A DNA stretch of 64,000 bases from Polynucleobacter sp. AM-25C3 (GTDB lineage Bacteria; Pseudomonadota; Gammaproteobacteria; Burkholderiales; Burkholderiaceae): assembly GCF_018882335.1 (NCBI RefSeq), contig NZ_JACVOS010000004.1, positions 124,001 through 188,000 of the forward strand, given 5' to 3'. Position numbers and translations under genes: made by a program. Under the pieces are notes generated by a model. It did no database searches and was not told where the DNA came from. It saw only the letters and a program-made list of their open reading frames with translations. This document shows positions 24,641-33,663 of the stretch, in pieces (position 1 is the stretch's first letter; each line of letters starts with the position of its first letter).

Positions 24641-25789
24641 TTAAGCTGGCTGCGCTTCAGTCTCAGTAATTTTTTCTAGAGCTGCTTCAAGATGACCCAC
24701 AGTGCGATCAACATGGGCCAGCTTCTCCAAACCAAACAGACCGATGCGGAAGGTACGGAAATCTGGGCGCTCATCACACTGCAAAGGCACGCCAGCAGCG
24801 GTTTGCAAGCCAAGCGCAATAAACTTCTTACCTGACTGAATATCAGGATCCTTGGTATAACTCACTACTACGCCAGGAGACTGAAAACCTTTTGCTGAAA
24901 CAGAGTGGTAGCCTTTGGATACCAATAAGGCGCGAACTTTATCACCTAATTCTTGTTGCTTTTCTTTAAGGGCAGCGAAACCTAAAGTCTGAGTTTCTTT
25001 CATGACATTGCGCAAGATCTTGAGTGCATCTGTTGGCATGGTGGTGTGATACACGTGACCACCCTTTTCATAGGCTTCCATAATTTGGAGCCATTTCTTG
25101 AGATCCATCGAGAAACTGCTGCTTTGAGTTGACTCAATGCGCTCGCGTGCTCTATCGCTCATAGCAATTAATGCGCAGCAAGGTGAACTGCTCCAACCTT
25201 TTTGTGGCGCAGTAATTAACACGTCAACATTGCAAGCTTTCATATCTACCCACATAGCACCCGAAGCGATGCAATCGAGCACAAACAAACCGTTGACTGA
25301 GCGCACTGCTTCACCAACAGCTTTGAGATAGTCATCCGGCAAAATAATGCCAGCTGAAGTTTCTACGTGAGGAGCAAAAACGACTGCTGGCTTTTCTTTC
25401 TTAATGAAAGCCACCACTTCTTCAATCGGCGCCGGGGCAAATACACCTTGCGCGGAATCTTCCAACTGCTTACCTTTGAGAACCGTAATGTCCTGAGTGA
25501 TATTGGCCAGATCAAAAATCTGAGTCCAGCGATAACTAAACCAGCCATTGCGCAAGACGAGGCACTTTTCATTATTGGCAAATTGGCGAGCAACTGCCTC
25601 CATGCCAAAAGTACCGCTACCCGGAACGATCACCGCAGAGCTAGCGTTGTAAGCATCTTTGAGGACGCTAGAAATATCCACCATGACTTTTTTGAATTCT
25701 TCAGACATGTGGTTCAGCGAGCGGTCGGTATAGACAACCGAAAACTCTAATAGACCGTCTGGATCAACATTCGGGAGTAAGCCTGGCAT
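24641..25789 (-). CDS. Class V PLP aminotransferase (alanine/serine-glyoxylate type)
   Basis: A 382-residue fold-type-I PLP enzyme. VPGSGTFGMEAVARQF binds the cofactor phosphate, DCIASGAMWVDMKACNVDVLITAPQKGWSSSP carries the Asp and the Schiff-base Lys (in APQKGW). This pattern matches alanine-glyoxylate and serine-glyoxylate aminotransferases. AGGAA precedes the ATG. Exact amino donor unknown. Confidence 0.86.
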   Translation of the reverse strand: MPGLLPNVDPDGLLEFSVVYTDRSLNHMSEEFKKVMVDISSVLKDAYNASSAVIVPGSGTFGMEAVARQFANNEKCLVLRNGWFSYRWTQIFDLANITQDITVLKGKQLEDSAQGVFAPAPIEEVVAFIKKEKPAVVFAPHVETSAGIILPDDYLKAVGEAVRSVNGLFVLDCIASGAMWVDMKACNVDVLITAPQKGWSSSPCCALIAMSDRARERIESTQSSSFSMDLKKWLQIMEAYEKGGHVYHTTMPTDALKILRNVMKETQTLGFAALKEKQQELGDKVRALLVSKGYHSVSAKGFQSPGVVVSYTKDPDIQSGKKFIALGLQTAAGVPLQCDERPDFRTFRIGLFGLEKLAHVDRTVGHLEAALEKITETEAQPA

Positions 25790-25893
25790 AGTAATTTCCT
25801 AGTAAATCGTGTGATTAGCACTAAATCATACTGATTTAACGCTATTTACGTGCACGGCCACTTAAAACACACTTTTAAAGAGAATTGGATGGG

Positions 25894-26802
25894 TTAGTTG
25901 CGTTTCTGCGCTGTAGAGGAGACCAATATTCCGATCACAATGAGGGCGAAAGCGAGGCCATGAAAAAGCTGGGGCGGGTCTCCCAAAATAGCGGCTGAGA
26001 GTAAGGCGGTAAAAAGAGGAATCAGGTTGGCAAAAAATGCTGCCACGGTTGGCCCAGCACCATTGACCCCTAAACCCCAACAACGGTAGGCAATCAAGGA
26101 CGGTCCGATTGCCACAAACAGGATTAATGACCCAGTCCAGTAATTGAGGTCAATAAAAGCGTATCCAGTAGCAATCTCCACGCCATCGAACAACATCGTC
26201 CACATAAAGCCAATCATGACCTGTGCCATTAAAAACTCTGCCCATGGCCATTCCCGCTCAGTACTCTGACCAGGACGACTAATCATCCAACTGTAAAAAG
26301 CCCACAGAATAGTGGCCAACATAATGAGTAAATCACCCATCACCACTTGCATGCTAAGCAAGCTGGCAGGATCGCCGCGCGTCAACACTACAGTGACACC
26401 CACCAAAGAAACAATTGCTCCCACGAGCTGAAGAAGCGTGGGTCTGACTTGATAAAAGGTGGCGCCAATGAAGAGCATCCAAATGGGCATACTCGCGCCG
26501 ATCAGCGTGACATTAATTGCCGTCGATGTCTGCAAGGCAAGATATAGCAAGACGTTATAGCTACCCACCCCCAAAAGACCCAAGACTAGAAAGCGACCCT
26601 TGTTTTGCCAGAGGGCGCTACTGGGCTTAAAAACCCGCCATCCCAAAGGAAGCAAGATCAAGGCCGCTAGACCCCAACGAACAGCGCTTAAGGTGACCGG
26701 GGAAATGCTCCCAACCAACACACGCCCAGCTATTGCATTGCCAGCCCACAAGATAGTGGCTAGCGATAGATAAAAGATGGTTGACAGGGCTAAGTGGGGC
26801 AT
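25894..26802 (-). CDS. EamA/DMT-superfamily transporter
   Basis: A 302-residue protein with about ten membrane segments. SLATILWAGNAIAGRVLVGSISPVTLSAVRWGLA is the usual EamA N-terminus, and the second half begins near GDLLIMLATILWAFYSWMISRP. Likely a metabolite exporter. It is not closely similar to the DMT protein at 22.6 kb. Single gene between the aminotransferase and the lactate dehydrogenase units. Confidence 0.86.
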   Translation of the reverse strand: MPHLALSTIFYLSLATILWAGNAIAGRVLVGSISPVTLSAVRWGLAALILLPLGWRVFKPSSALWQNKGRFLVLGLLGVGSYNVLLYLALQTSTAINVTLIGASMPIWMLFIGATFYQVRPTLLQLVGAIVSLVGVTVVLTRGDPASLLSMQVVMGDLLIMLATILWAFYSWMISRPGQSTEREWPWAEFLMAQVMIGFMWTMLFDGVEIATGYAFIDLNYWTGSLILFVAIGPSLIAYRCWGLGVNGAGPTVAAFFANLIPLFTALLSAAILGDPPQLFHGLAFALIVIGILVSSTAQKRN

Positions 26803-26948
26803 TAAGGATATTTAGGCTAATAAGTGAGGCTTTTAAGCCCCAAGAAGGGCTTTGCCTACGCATTGTAGAAACAAATGTCCGGTATTGCTAAGATAGAGCT
26901 TAAATTAGCAATAGTTATCTAGCATTGGCAACATACAAAGGGGTTTTA

Positions 26949-28094
26949 GTGGCAATCATTACCAATATTGAAGATTTACGGGTTTTACATCAAAAACGCA
27001 CCCCTAAGATGTTCTATGACTATGCAGACTCTGGGTCTTGGACTGAATCGACCTATCGAGCGAACGAGTCCGATTTTCAGAAGATCAAGTTACGTCAACG
27101 CGTTGCCGTGGACATGACTAATCGCACTACCAAGACCACAATGGTCGGCCAAGAGGTTGCTATGCCCGTTGCGCTAGCACCTACTGGGCTGACTGGTATG
27201 CAACATGCCGATGGTGAAATTTTAGCTGCCCGTGCTGCAGAAAAATTTGGTGTTCCCTTCTGCTTATCCACGATGAGTATTTGCTCCATTGAAGATGTAG
27301 CAGAGCGCACCACTAAGCCTTTTTGGTTTCAGCTCTATGTCATGAAAGATCGCGGCTTTATTGAGCGCCTCATTGAGCGCGCAAAAGCTGCCAAGTGCTC
27401 CGCGCTGGTATTAACCTTAGATTTACAAATCTTAGGTCAACGTCATAAAGATTTAAAAAATGGCTTGTCTGCACCTCCAAAGCTAACTATTGCCAACATG
27501 ATCAACATGATGACCAAGCCGCGCTGGTGCATGGGTATGGCAATGACTCCCCGCAGAACCTTTCGCAATATTGTTGGTCACGCCACAGGTGTAGGCAATA
27601 TGTCCTCTCTCGCCTCCTGGACTGCCGAACAGTTTGATCCAGGCCTCAGCTGGGATGATGTGGAGTGGATCAAAAAGCTCTGGGGCGGCAAGCTCATTAT
27701 TAAAGGCATCCTAGATGAAGAGGACGCTCGCTTTGCTGCCAACTCCGGTGCAGATGCTTTGATCGTCTCTAACCATGGTGGCCGCCAATTGGATGGCGCA
27801 ATCTCCAGCATTAAGGCCTTACCTGGCATCGTGAATGCAGTTGGCAAAGATATTGAAGTCTGGATGGATGGTGGTATTAGGTCCGGACAGGATGTTCTCA
27901 AAGCCTGGGCACTGGGTGCGCGTGGCACGATGATTGGCCGCCCTTTCCTCTATGGCTTAGGTGCCATGGGTGAAGCTGGCGTAACTAAATGCCTTGAGAT
28001 TATTCATAATGAATTGGATATCACGATGGCCTTTACAGGACACCGCGACATTCAAAATGTGACTAAAGATATTTTGTACCCAGGAACTTTTTAA
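26949..28094 (+). CDS. lldD: FMN-dependent L-lactate dehydrogenase
   Basis: A 381-residue alpha-hydroxyacid oxidising flavoenzyme that feeds electrons from L-lactate to quinones. FYDYADSGSWTESTYR at the start, PVALAPTGLTGMQHADGE, WFQLYVMKDRGF, LTLDLQILGQRHKD, and SNHGGRQLDGA with the catalytic His and the adjacent Arg are all visible. The GTG start was chosen because AAGGGG lies 5 bases upstream; a TTG 24 bases earlier is also in frame. Glycolate or another 2-hydroxyacid is possible instead of lactate. Confidence 0.9.
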   Translation: MAIITNIEDLRVLHQKRTPKMFYDYADSGSWTESTYRANESDFQKIKLRQRVAVDMTNRTTKTTMVGQEVAMPVALAPTGLTGMQHADGEILAARAAEKFGVPFCLSTMSICSIEDVAERTTKPFWFQLYVMKDRGFIERLIERAKAAKCSALVLTLDLQILGQRHKDLKNGLSAPPKLTIANMINMMTKPRWCMGMAMTPRRTFRNIVGHATGVGNMSSLASWTAEQFDPGLSWDDVEWIKKLWGGKLIIKGILDEEDARFAANSGADALIVSNHGGRQLDGAISSIKALPGIVNAVGKDIEVWMDGGIRSGQDVLKAWALGARGTMIGRPFLYGLGAMGEAGVTKCLEIIHNELDITMAFTGHRDIQNVTKDILYPGTF

Positions 28095-28161
28095 TATTCC
28101 ACACTTAGCCAATTCCCCCGAACTCGTATTTGTCATCTCCGCTGTAGTCCTTGCTGGCTCA

Positions 28162-28896
28162 GTGTGGTTTGGCAATGGGGTTTTAAGCAAGTACCGCACG
28201 AAAGATACTGAGACTTCAGCGGACTTAGGGATTATTCAGACCGCAACGCTGACCCTACTGGGCCTGATCATCGGCTTTACCTTCTCAATGGCGATTGCTC
28301 GATACGACTTAAGACAGACCTACGAAGAGGCCGAAGCAAATGCGATTGGTACTGAATTCTTAAGGGCGGATCTATTGCCTAGCAAAACGGCGGAAACCAT
28401 CAAAGGTCTTCTGAACGACTATCTTGATCAACGCATCTTGTTTTACTCCAAGCAAGATCAAGAGACCGCCAAGCAAATTACGCAAAGAACTGCTGCCCTA
28501 GAAAATGCAATGTGGGCCGAACTACTTCCAATCGCACGGACCCAATCGACCGCTACTATCGCACTAGTAGTATCTGGCATGAATGATGTGATTAACTCTC
28601 AAGGCTACACACAGGCAGCCTGGTGGAATCGCATCCCCAGCGCGGCTTGGTGGCTAATGGCCGCCATCGCAATTGGTGCCAATATTTTGGTGGGATTTGG
28701 GGCCAGAAACTTCAAAAAAAATATTGGCCTCTTTATGATTTTCCCGGCAATGGTGGCGATTTCTTTCTTTTTAATCGCTGACATTGATAGCCCAAGAGGT
28801 GGCGTGATTCGCATCGACCCACGCAATCTCATTGACCTGAAACAGAACATCGCTCCGAAAAATAGCGCTACCTACTCCATGGGTGATAAAAAATGA
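28162..28896 (+). CDS. DUF4239-like membrane protein, start codon uncertain
   Basis: At least 244 residues from a GTG. TM segments are TLTLLGLIIGFTFSMAIARYD and, after a helical central domain, WWLMAAIAIGANILVGF and IGLFMIFPAMVAISFFLIADID, the arrangement of DUF4239 (bestrophin-like) proteins. The GTG would cut into a further hydrophobic segment (VFVISAVVLAGSVWFGNGVL). That segment is open in frame back to an ATT codon at 28096, with AGGA ten bases upstream, so the real start may be ATT. It is probably coexpressed with lldD and the two small genes after it. Confidence 0.72.
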   Translation: MWFGNGVLSKYRTKDTETSADLGIIQTATLTLLGLIIGFTFSMAIARYDLRQTYEEAEANAIGTEFLRADLLPSKTAETIKGLLNDYLDQRILFYSKQDQETAKQITQRTAALENAMWAELLPIARTQSTATIALVVSGMNDVINSQGYTQAAWWNRIPSAAWWLMAAIAIGANILVGFGARNFKKNIGLFMIFPAMVAISFFLIADIDSPRGGVIRIDPRNLIDLKQNIAPKNSATYSMGDKK

Positions 28897-29084
28897 AACG
28901 AGTTGTAGACGTATATAAAGACAGAGGCCGTGAGTTGGTATGGACCTATGTCATTCACCTGGGTAACATTGAGTTTCATCCGGCTCAAGTTGACTTTGAG
29001 CAAGAGGCCCTCAGACTCTCTCAGTTAGATAAGCGCGGAGCCCTTAATGAGCTCAGCGCAAAAGCTCGACTAACCATTAAATAA
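28893..29084 (+). CDS. Small basic hypothetical protein
   Basis: A 63-residue protein (KDRGRELVWTYVIHLGNIEFHPAQVDFEQEALRL) whose ATG overlaps the TGA of the DUF4239-like gene (ATGA), so translation is probably coupled. No recognised domain; mixed alpha/beta by eye. The coupling supports its reality more than its sequence does. Confidence 0.65.
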   Translation: MKRVVDVYKDRGRELVWTYVIHLGNIEFHPAQVDFEQEALRLSQLDKRGALNELSAKARLTIK

Positions 29085-29107
29085 GACCTCAAGCAGAATC
29101 TACCCCC

Positions 29108-29284
29108 ATGAAAGCACTCACCAAAAAAGCCAAGATGGCAATCGGCTGGACCATCTTGATGACGGTTATTGGAACTGCCATGCTGCATCAATGGCAATTC
29201 TTTGCCATGGGTTGCGCATCGATTGCAATGCTGCTGGTAGCGAACCACTACGATCTTTTAAAGGACCCTGAGGACAAAAAATAA
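29108..29284 (+). CDS. Small membrane protein, two TM segments
   Basis: A 58-residue ORF with ATG, ending in TAA. Two hydrophobic stretches, AIGWTILMTVIGTAML and FFAMGCASIAMLLVA, predict a small hairpin membrane protein with a cytoplasmic KxDPEDKK tail. It starts 23 bases after the preceding small gene on the same strand. A weak AGGCC...GGCCT hairpin follows the stop. Function unknown. Confidence 0.62.
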   Translation: MKALTKKAKMAIGWTILMTVIGTAMLHQWQFFAMGCASIAMLLVANHYDLLKDPEDKK

Positions 29285-29352
29285 GGCCCCGTCTTTCGAT
29301 CGAGGCCTATACATTAATAGCCTTTGCTAGATAGCACTGTTACAAAACTCTT

Positions 29353-30453
29353 TTAGAGTGTTGGATAGTCTGTATATCCTGCCTCTGCCCCACCATAAAA
29401 ACTTGCGCGGTCATAAGCATTCAGTGCTGCACCCTGCTTGAAGCGTTCAGCCAAATCCGGATTAGCAATATACAAACGTCCATAAGCTACTGCATCCGCT
29501 AAGCCCGCTTCTAAAACTGCTTCACCCATGGCCTGATCATAGCCACCAGCACTAATAAATTTACCTTGGTAAGCAGCCCGGAAAATCTCAGAGGTGATTG
29601 GCGCCCCCGCATCAATCTGATCATTGCCGCCAGCAGCAGTAGAACGTGGCTCGATCATATGAACATAAGATAACTGATAGCCATTGAGCTTCTGAATCAC
29701 TGCATTAAATAAGGCAACTGGATCGCTATCACCCATATCGTTAAAGCTGCCATAGGGAGATAAGCGCACGCCGATACGGTCACTTGGGAATATCTTGGTA
29801 ATAGATTCAATTACCTCACCCAATAAGCGCATCCGATTTTCAATGGAGCCCCCATACCCGTCGGTACGTTGATTAGTTTTATCTTGTAAAAATTGATCCA
29901 ATAAGTAGCCATTAGCCGAGTGAATTTCTACACCATCAAAACCAGCGGCTTTTGCATTTGCAGCAGCCAACTCAAAATCCTTCAAGAGACATGCAATATC
30001 TTCAGCAGTCATCGCCTTTGGAGTTTCGTAGTCATGCAACTTCCAATCTGCGCCATAAGTTTGGCCGGCAGGCGCAATCTCCGATGGAGCCTCTGGAGCG
30101 CCCTGCTCTGGATGCAAAGATGAATGAGAAATACGACCTACATGCCACAGCTGGGCAACCATCTTGCCACCTTTTGCATGCACAGCATTCACAATCTCTT
30201 TCCATGCGGCCGTTTGCTCTACAGAATAAATTCCAGGTGTTGCTGGATAGCCTTTTCCGATTGGGGAGATTTGTGTTGCCTCGCTAATAATGAGGCCGGC
30301 ACTCGCCCTTTGCTCATAGTATGTTTTTGCCAAAGGATTTGGCACGTCACCCTCAATGGCGCGCATTCTTGTGAGAGGCGCCATGACTAGGCGATTCTTT
30401 AACTCAATCGCGCCAAGCTTAACGGGCGTAAACATCATTTCTTTTCCGGACAT
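29353..30453 (-). CDS. nemA: Old yellow enzyme family alkene reductase
   Basis: A 366-residue FMN/NADPH oxidoreductase. KLGAIELKNRLVMAPLTRMRA at the start, the active-site VEIHSANGYLLDQFLQD (His/Asn pair), and TDGYGGSIENRMRLLGEV are hallmarks. RLYIANPDLAERFKQG ends the FMN site. The family reduces activated C=C bonds, nitroesters and N-ethylmaleimide. An inner ATG five codons in is also possible. Confidence 0.9.
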   Translation of the reverse strand: MSGKEMMFTPVKLGAIELKNRLVMAPLTRMRAIEGDVPNPLAKTYYEQRASAGLIISEATQISPIGKGYPATPGIYSVEQTAAWKEIVNAVHAKGGKMVAQLWHVGRISHSSLHPEQGAPEAPSEIAPAGQTYGADWKLHDYETPKAMTAEDIACLLKDFELAAANAKAAGFDGVEIHSANGYLLDQFLQDKTNQRTDGYGGSIENRMRLLGEVIESITKIFPSDRIGVRLSPYGSFNDMGDSDPVALFNAVIQKLNGYQLSYVHMIEPRSTAAGGNDQIDAGAPITSEIFRAAYQGKFISAGGYDQAMGEAVLEAGLADAVAYGRLYIANPDLAERFKQGAALNAYDRASFYGGAEAGYTDYPTL

Positions 30454-30542
30454 GAGACTCTTTCTTTTTTACTAATAAATGATTTAATCGTCGACTGTAG
30501 CAAGAAAGATCAGTTCTTGCTGAGTCTGACTTTGAGTCTAAC

Positions 30543-31490
30543 TTAGTCCTTACGCAGGCTCTTGACTGCTCCACGGCTAGTTTTCGAATTTCTCTTAAAG
30601 CGCTCTTGGATGCAATCTGAAAACGCCCCAAACTCTTCTAAGTGAGCAGTTGAAGATCGAGCCACTAAAGCAATCACTCGCTTAGGCGCAGGAGGCGCCA
30701 AGGGTCGCGCCACCAAGCTCGTGCCATTTAATAATCCCCCTCTCACTGCCATCTCAGGTAGCAATGCAATCCCCATGCCGGACTCCACCATCTGCAGAAG
30801 AGTCAACAGACTGGTTGCCTCCATGCCGTCCGCCTTGCGAATATCGGAGCGCTTGCAGGCCTGCAGAGTGTGCTCTCGAAGGCAGTGCCCCTCTTCCAAT
30901 AGCAATAAGCGCTCCGCCATTTTTGCCGGGAGATGAATTTCTTTTCCCTTGAGAGCGGGATCATCCTCTCTAGCAACCAACCAAAACTCGTCATCAAACA
31001 ACTCTTGAACGAGCAGGCCTGAAGTCTCGTACGGCAAGGCAATCAAAATAAAATCCAATTGATGCTCAGCTAATCGAGTTAACAGATTGGCCGTTAAATC
31101 CTCGCGTAAGGCAATTTTCAAATTAGGAAAACGCGTACGAATATCTGGCAACACATTAGGCAATAAGAACGGTGCAATAGTGGGAATCACACCAAGCCGA
31201 ATTGTTCCAGCCATTGGTTTGCCAGCGGCATCAGCATAGTCAACTAAATCCTGAGACGACGCCAAAATTGTCTTTGCCCTCTCCAAAATCTCCAGACCAA
31301 TCGGAGTGATCGCCACATTTTGCCGATCCCGCTCCACCAAGCGAACCCCTAAACCGTCCTCAAGCTCTTTTAGACCTGCACTCAGAGTGGATTGGCCAAC
31401 GAAGCAGACCTCTGCAGCACGGGTGAAGTTAAGCTCCTGGGCAATGGCCACAAAATAACGAAGCTGACGCAATGAAGGTAGAGCAGCCAT
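30543..31490 (-). CDS. oxyR: OxyR peroxide-sensing LysR regulator
   Basis: A 315-residue LysR regulator. The N-terminal HTH is LRQLRYFVAIAQELNFTRAAEVCFVGQSTLSAGLKELE. The effector domain carries EEGHCLREHTLQAC with Cys203 and Cys212, nine residues apart as for Cys199/Cys208 of E. coli OxyR, so peroxide sensing is very likely. It is divergent from the rubrerythrin operon, with an AT-rich region of repeated palindromes between. The ATG at this start was preferred to a TTG three codons earlier. Confidence 0.93.
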   Translation of the reverse strand: MAALPSLRQLRYFVAIAQELNFTRAAEVCFVGQSTLSAGLKELEDGLGVRLVERDRQNVAITPIGLEILERAKTILASSQDLVDYADAAGKPMAGTIRLGVIPTIAPFLLPNVLPDIRTRFPNLKIALREDLTANLLTRLAEHQLDFILIALPYETSGLLVQELFDDEFWLVAREDDPALKGKEIHLPAKMAERLLLLEEGHCLREHTLQACKRSDIRKADGMEATSLLTLLQMVESGMGIALLPEMAVRGGLLNGTSLVARPLAPPAPKRVIALVARSSTAHLEEFGAFSDCIQERFKRNSKTSRGAVKSLRKD

Positions 31491-31514
31491 AATTAACAAA
31501 TGTCCCTATAATCA

Positions 31515-31550
31515 ATTTATTGGATAAATAATATCATTATTATTTATTGG
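31515..31550. promoter_or_regulatory. Palindrome-rich oxyR/rubrerythrin control region
   Basis: Within 36 bases there are ATTTAT-TGG-ATAAAT (31515-31529), ATAAATAAT...ATTATTTAT (31524-31532 and 31539-31547) and TTTATTGG twice (31516-31523 and 31543-31550, 27 bases apart). LysR regulators bind such T-N11-A dyads. OxyR binding here is inferred from position and symmetry. Confidence 0.6.
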
Positions 31551-31629
31551 ACTGATTACCTTTTTAGGCTCAGAATTCATTCCATGGTGCTTAAACACCG
31601 CTTACTAATCAACCCCAAAAGGAATGAAA

Positions 31630-32115
31630 ATGGCTCGCCCAGAAATCAAAACCATCCAAAATTTAGAATCTGCCTTTGCAGGTGAATCCATGGCACATAT
31701 TAAATATCGTTATTTTGCGAAATTGGCTCGCGCAGCTGGAGACATCGAAACCGCTGAAATCTTTGAAGCAACTGCAGATCAAGAAGTCATGCATGCCTTT
31801 GGTCACCTCGACTTGCTCTACCCCGCCAATACTATTACCCCATCTCGCGCCTTGGAGATTGCGATTGAAGGTGAAACCTATGAGTACACCGAAATGTACC
31901 CAACCTTTCGTAAAACAGCGGTAGATGAGGGCAACGCAGCAGCAGTAGCAGAGATTGACGAACAAATTGCAGAATCAAAAGAACATGCCGAGCAATTCCA
32001 GGCAATGTTGACAAAAGCAGCAAAACGCTTTGCAGCCCTCGCCAATGTGGAAGAGCGTCATGCCAATCACTATAAGAAGGCCCTGGAAAAAGCCAAAGAA
32101 TTTGCTGCAGTCTAA
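31630..32115 (+). CDS. rbr: Rubrerythrin, ferritin-like domain only
   Basis: A 161-residue non-heme di-iron protein that reduces H2O2. Iron ligands are in ESAFAGESMAHIKY, ADQEVMHAFGH, EGETYEYTEMY, EIAESKEHAEQF and EERHANHY. The usual C-terminal rubredoxin domain is absent from this protein and is encoded instead as the next gene. The second ATG was chosen since AAGGA lies 7 bases upstream. Electrons come from the rubredoxin and reductase downstream. Divergent from oxyR. Confidence 0.94.
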   Translation: MARPEIKTIQNLESAFAGESMAHIKYRYFAKLARAAGDIETAEIFEATADQEVMHAFGHLDLLYPANTITPSRALEIAIEGETYEYTEMYPTFRKTAVDEGNAAAVAEIDEQIAESKEHAEQFQAMLTKAAKRFAALANVEERHANHYKKALEKAKEFAAV

Positions 32116-32177
32116 GCAGGTTCAGAAATAAAACGAAATTAAATTTAAACTAATCGAATTATCTTTAAGGAAATATC

Positions 32178-32345
32178 ATGAAATCTTGGCAATGTATCGT
32201 ATGCGGTTTTATCTATGAAGAGGCTAAAGGCTTGCCGGAAGATGGCATTCCTGCAGGCACTGCATGGGCTGATATCCCAGAAGATTGGGAATGTCCAGAC
32301 TGTGGCGTCGCAAAATCGGATTTTGAAATGGTTCAAGTAGCTTAA
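32178..32345 (+). CDS. Rubredoxin
   Basis: A 55-residue protein with the two Fe-binding loops CIVCG (Cys6, Cys9) and CPDCG (Cys39, Cys42), plus the conserved Tyr, Pro and Trp of the family ([16 protein letters not shown]). Length is standard. It would pass electrons from the reductase downstream to the rubrerythrin upstream. AAGG lies 7 bases before the ATG. Confidence 0.96.
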   Translation: MKSWQCIVCGFIYEEAKGLPEDGIPAGTAWADIPEDWECPDCGVAKSDFEMVQVA

Positions 32346-32405
32346 TTTAGCTAAACGCCACTTCGACGCTAAAAACATTTAACTGCATTATTAGGGAGCT
32401 CAGCT

Positions 32406-33575
32406 TTGGATCATCAGAATCAATCCGCTCAATCGGGCATTGTCATTATTGGTAGCGGCTTAGCGGGGTTTACCGTCATTCGTGAGCTTCGAAAGTTAGA
32501 TAAGGCTATTCCGATTACTTTAGTAACCCGTGAGCCAGGCTACTTCTATTCAAAGCCCATGCTCTCTACGGCACTAGCGAGTAATAAGTCTGCCGAGCAA
32601 TTGATCTCAAGCAATGTTGAAGGCATGGCAGCTCAACTAGAAATTACCATTCTGGGCGATGTGGATGTAACTGCCATTGATACGACTTCCCAGACCATTG
32701 GAACCTCCAAAGGAACAATTTCTTATGGAAAGCTGGTGCTCGGTTTAGGTGCCGATCAAATACGCCTACCCTTACAAGGCAATGCAGCTAATGAAGTAAT
32801 CACCGTTAATGATCTTGAAGAGTATGCCCACTTTCGCAAGACAATTGAAGGTAAAAAGCGGGTTGCGATTTTAGGTGCAGGCCTGATTGGATGCGAGTTT
32901 GCCAATGATTTAGTTTTGGGCTCTTACGAGGTTGATGTAATTGACCTGGCTCCGCAAGCTTTGGGTCGACTACTTCCCGAGGCTGCAGCACAAGCACTGC
33001 AGTCAAAATTATGCGAAGCTGGAGTGCGCTGGCACTTTGCTACCACCGTACAATCAATTGATCGCAATGGCGACTCCCTCTCGATCACACTCGCAAACGG
33101 ATCGGTGATTACTAGCGATGTATTTCTATCGGCTGTAGGCCTGAAGCCTCGATTGGATTTAGCTAAAGCTGCTGGAATTGCAACTGGCGCTGGCATTACA
33201 GTCAATCGCCAATTAGAGACTAGCGCTAAAAATGTATTTGCTATCGGCGATTGCGCCGAGGTTGATGGCTTGGTACTGCCTTACGTCATGCCAATCATGC
33301 AGGCGGCCCGGGCGTTAGCGCCCAATCTACTAGGTCAAGAAGTTGCCCTCACCTACCCTGCTATGCCGGTCATGGTGAAGACTCCCGCACTCCCAACTAT
33401 TGTCTCGCCACCAGCTAAAGGTGCAGTAGGTGATTGGAAAATCAAGGCAATGGATGATGGACTGGAGGCGCGCTTTGAATCAAACGATGGGAAGTTGCTA
33501 GGCTTTGCTTTACTTGGATCTGCAACAGCTCAACGCGGGGCCCTCACAAAAGAGCTTCCGCCAATCCTGCAATAA
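32406..33575 (+). CDS. NADH:rubredoxin reductase-like FAD protein
   Basis: A 389-residue pyridine nucleotide-disulfide-fold flavoprotein. VIIGSGLAGFTVIRELRK binds FAD, TREPGYFYSKPMLSTALA is the conserved region of rubredoxin reductases, VAILGAGLIGCEFA binds NADH, and FAIGDCAEVDG ends the FAD site. The TTG start has AGGGAG 7 bases upstream. It completes the rbr-rubredoxin-reductase chain in this operon. Rubredoxin as substrate is inferred from its neighbour. Confidence 0.9.
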   Translation: MDHQNQSAQSGIVIIGSGLAGFTVIRELRKLDKAIPITLVTREPGYFYSKPMLSTALASNKSAEQLISSNVEGMAAQLEITILGDVDVTAIDTTSQTIGTSKGTISYGKLVLGLGADQIRLPLQGNAANEVITVNDLEEYAHFRKTIEGKKRVAILGAGLIGCEFANDLVLGSYEVDVIDLAPQALGRLLPEAAAQALQSKLCEAGVRWHFATTVQSIDRNGDSLSITLANGSVITSDVFLSAVGLKPRLDLAKAAGIATGAGITVNRQLETSAKNVFAIGDCAEVDGLVLPYVMPIMQAARALAPNLLGQEVALTYPAMPVMVKTPALPTIVSPPAKGAVGDWKIKAMDDGLEARFESNDGKLLGFALLGSATAQRGALTKELPPILQ

Positions 33576-33616
33576 AGCTAATCTATTGCTGCCCATCTAG
33601 CATTTTGTTGCATAAG

Positions 33617-33643
33617 AAAAGGCCCGCATTTGCGGGCCTTTTT
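33617..33643. terminator. Strong bidirectional terminator
   Basis: AAAAGGCCCGCA and TGCGGGCCTTTTT pair around TT. It closes the rubrerythrin operon and the convergent PuuD-like gene. It is almost the same as the mop terminator that the insertion sequence has split. Confidence 0.95.
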
Positions 33644-33663
33644 AATGATCAACAGTAGCTTGA

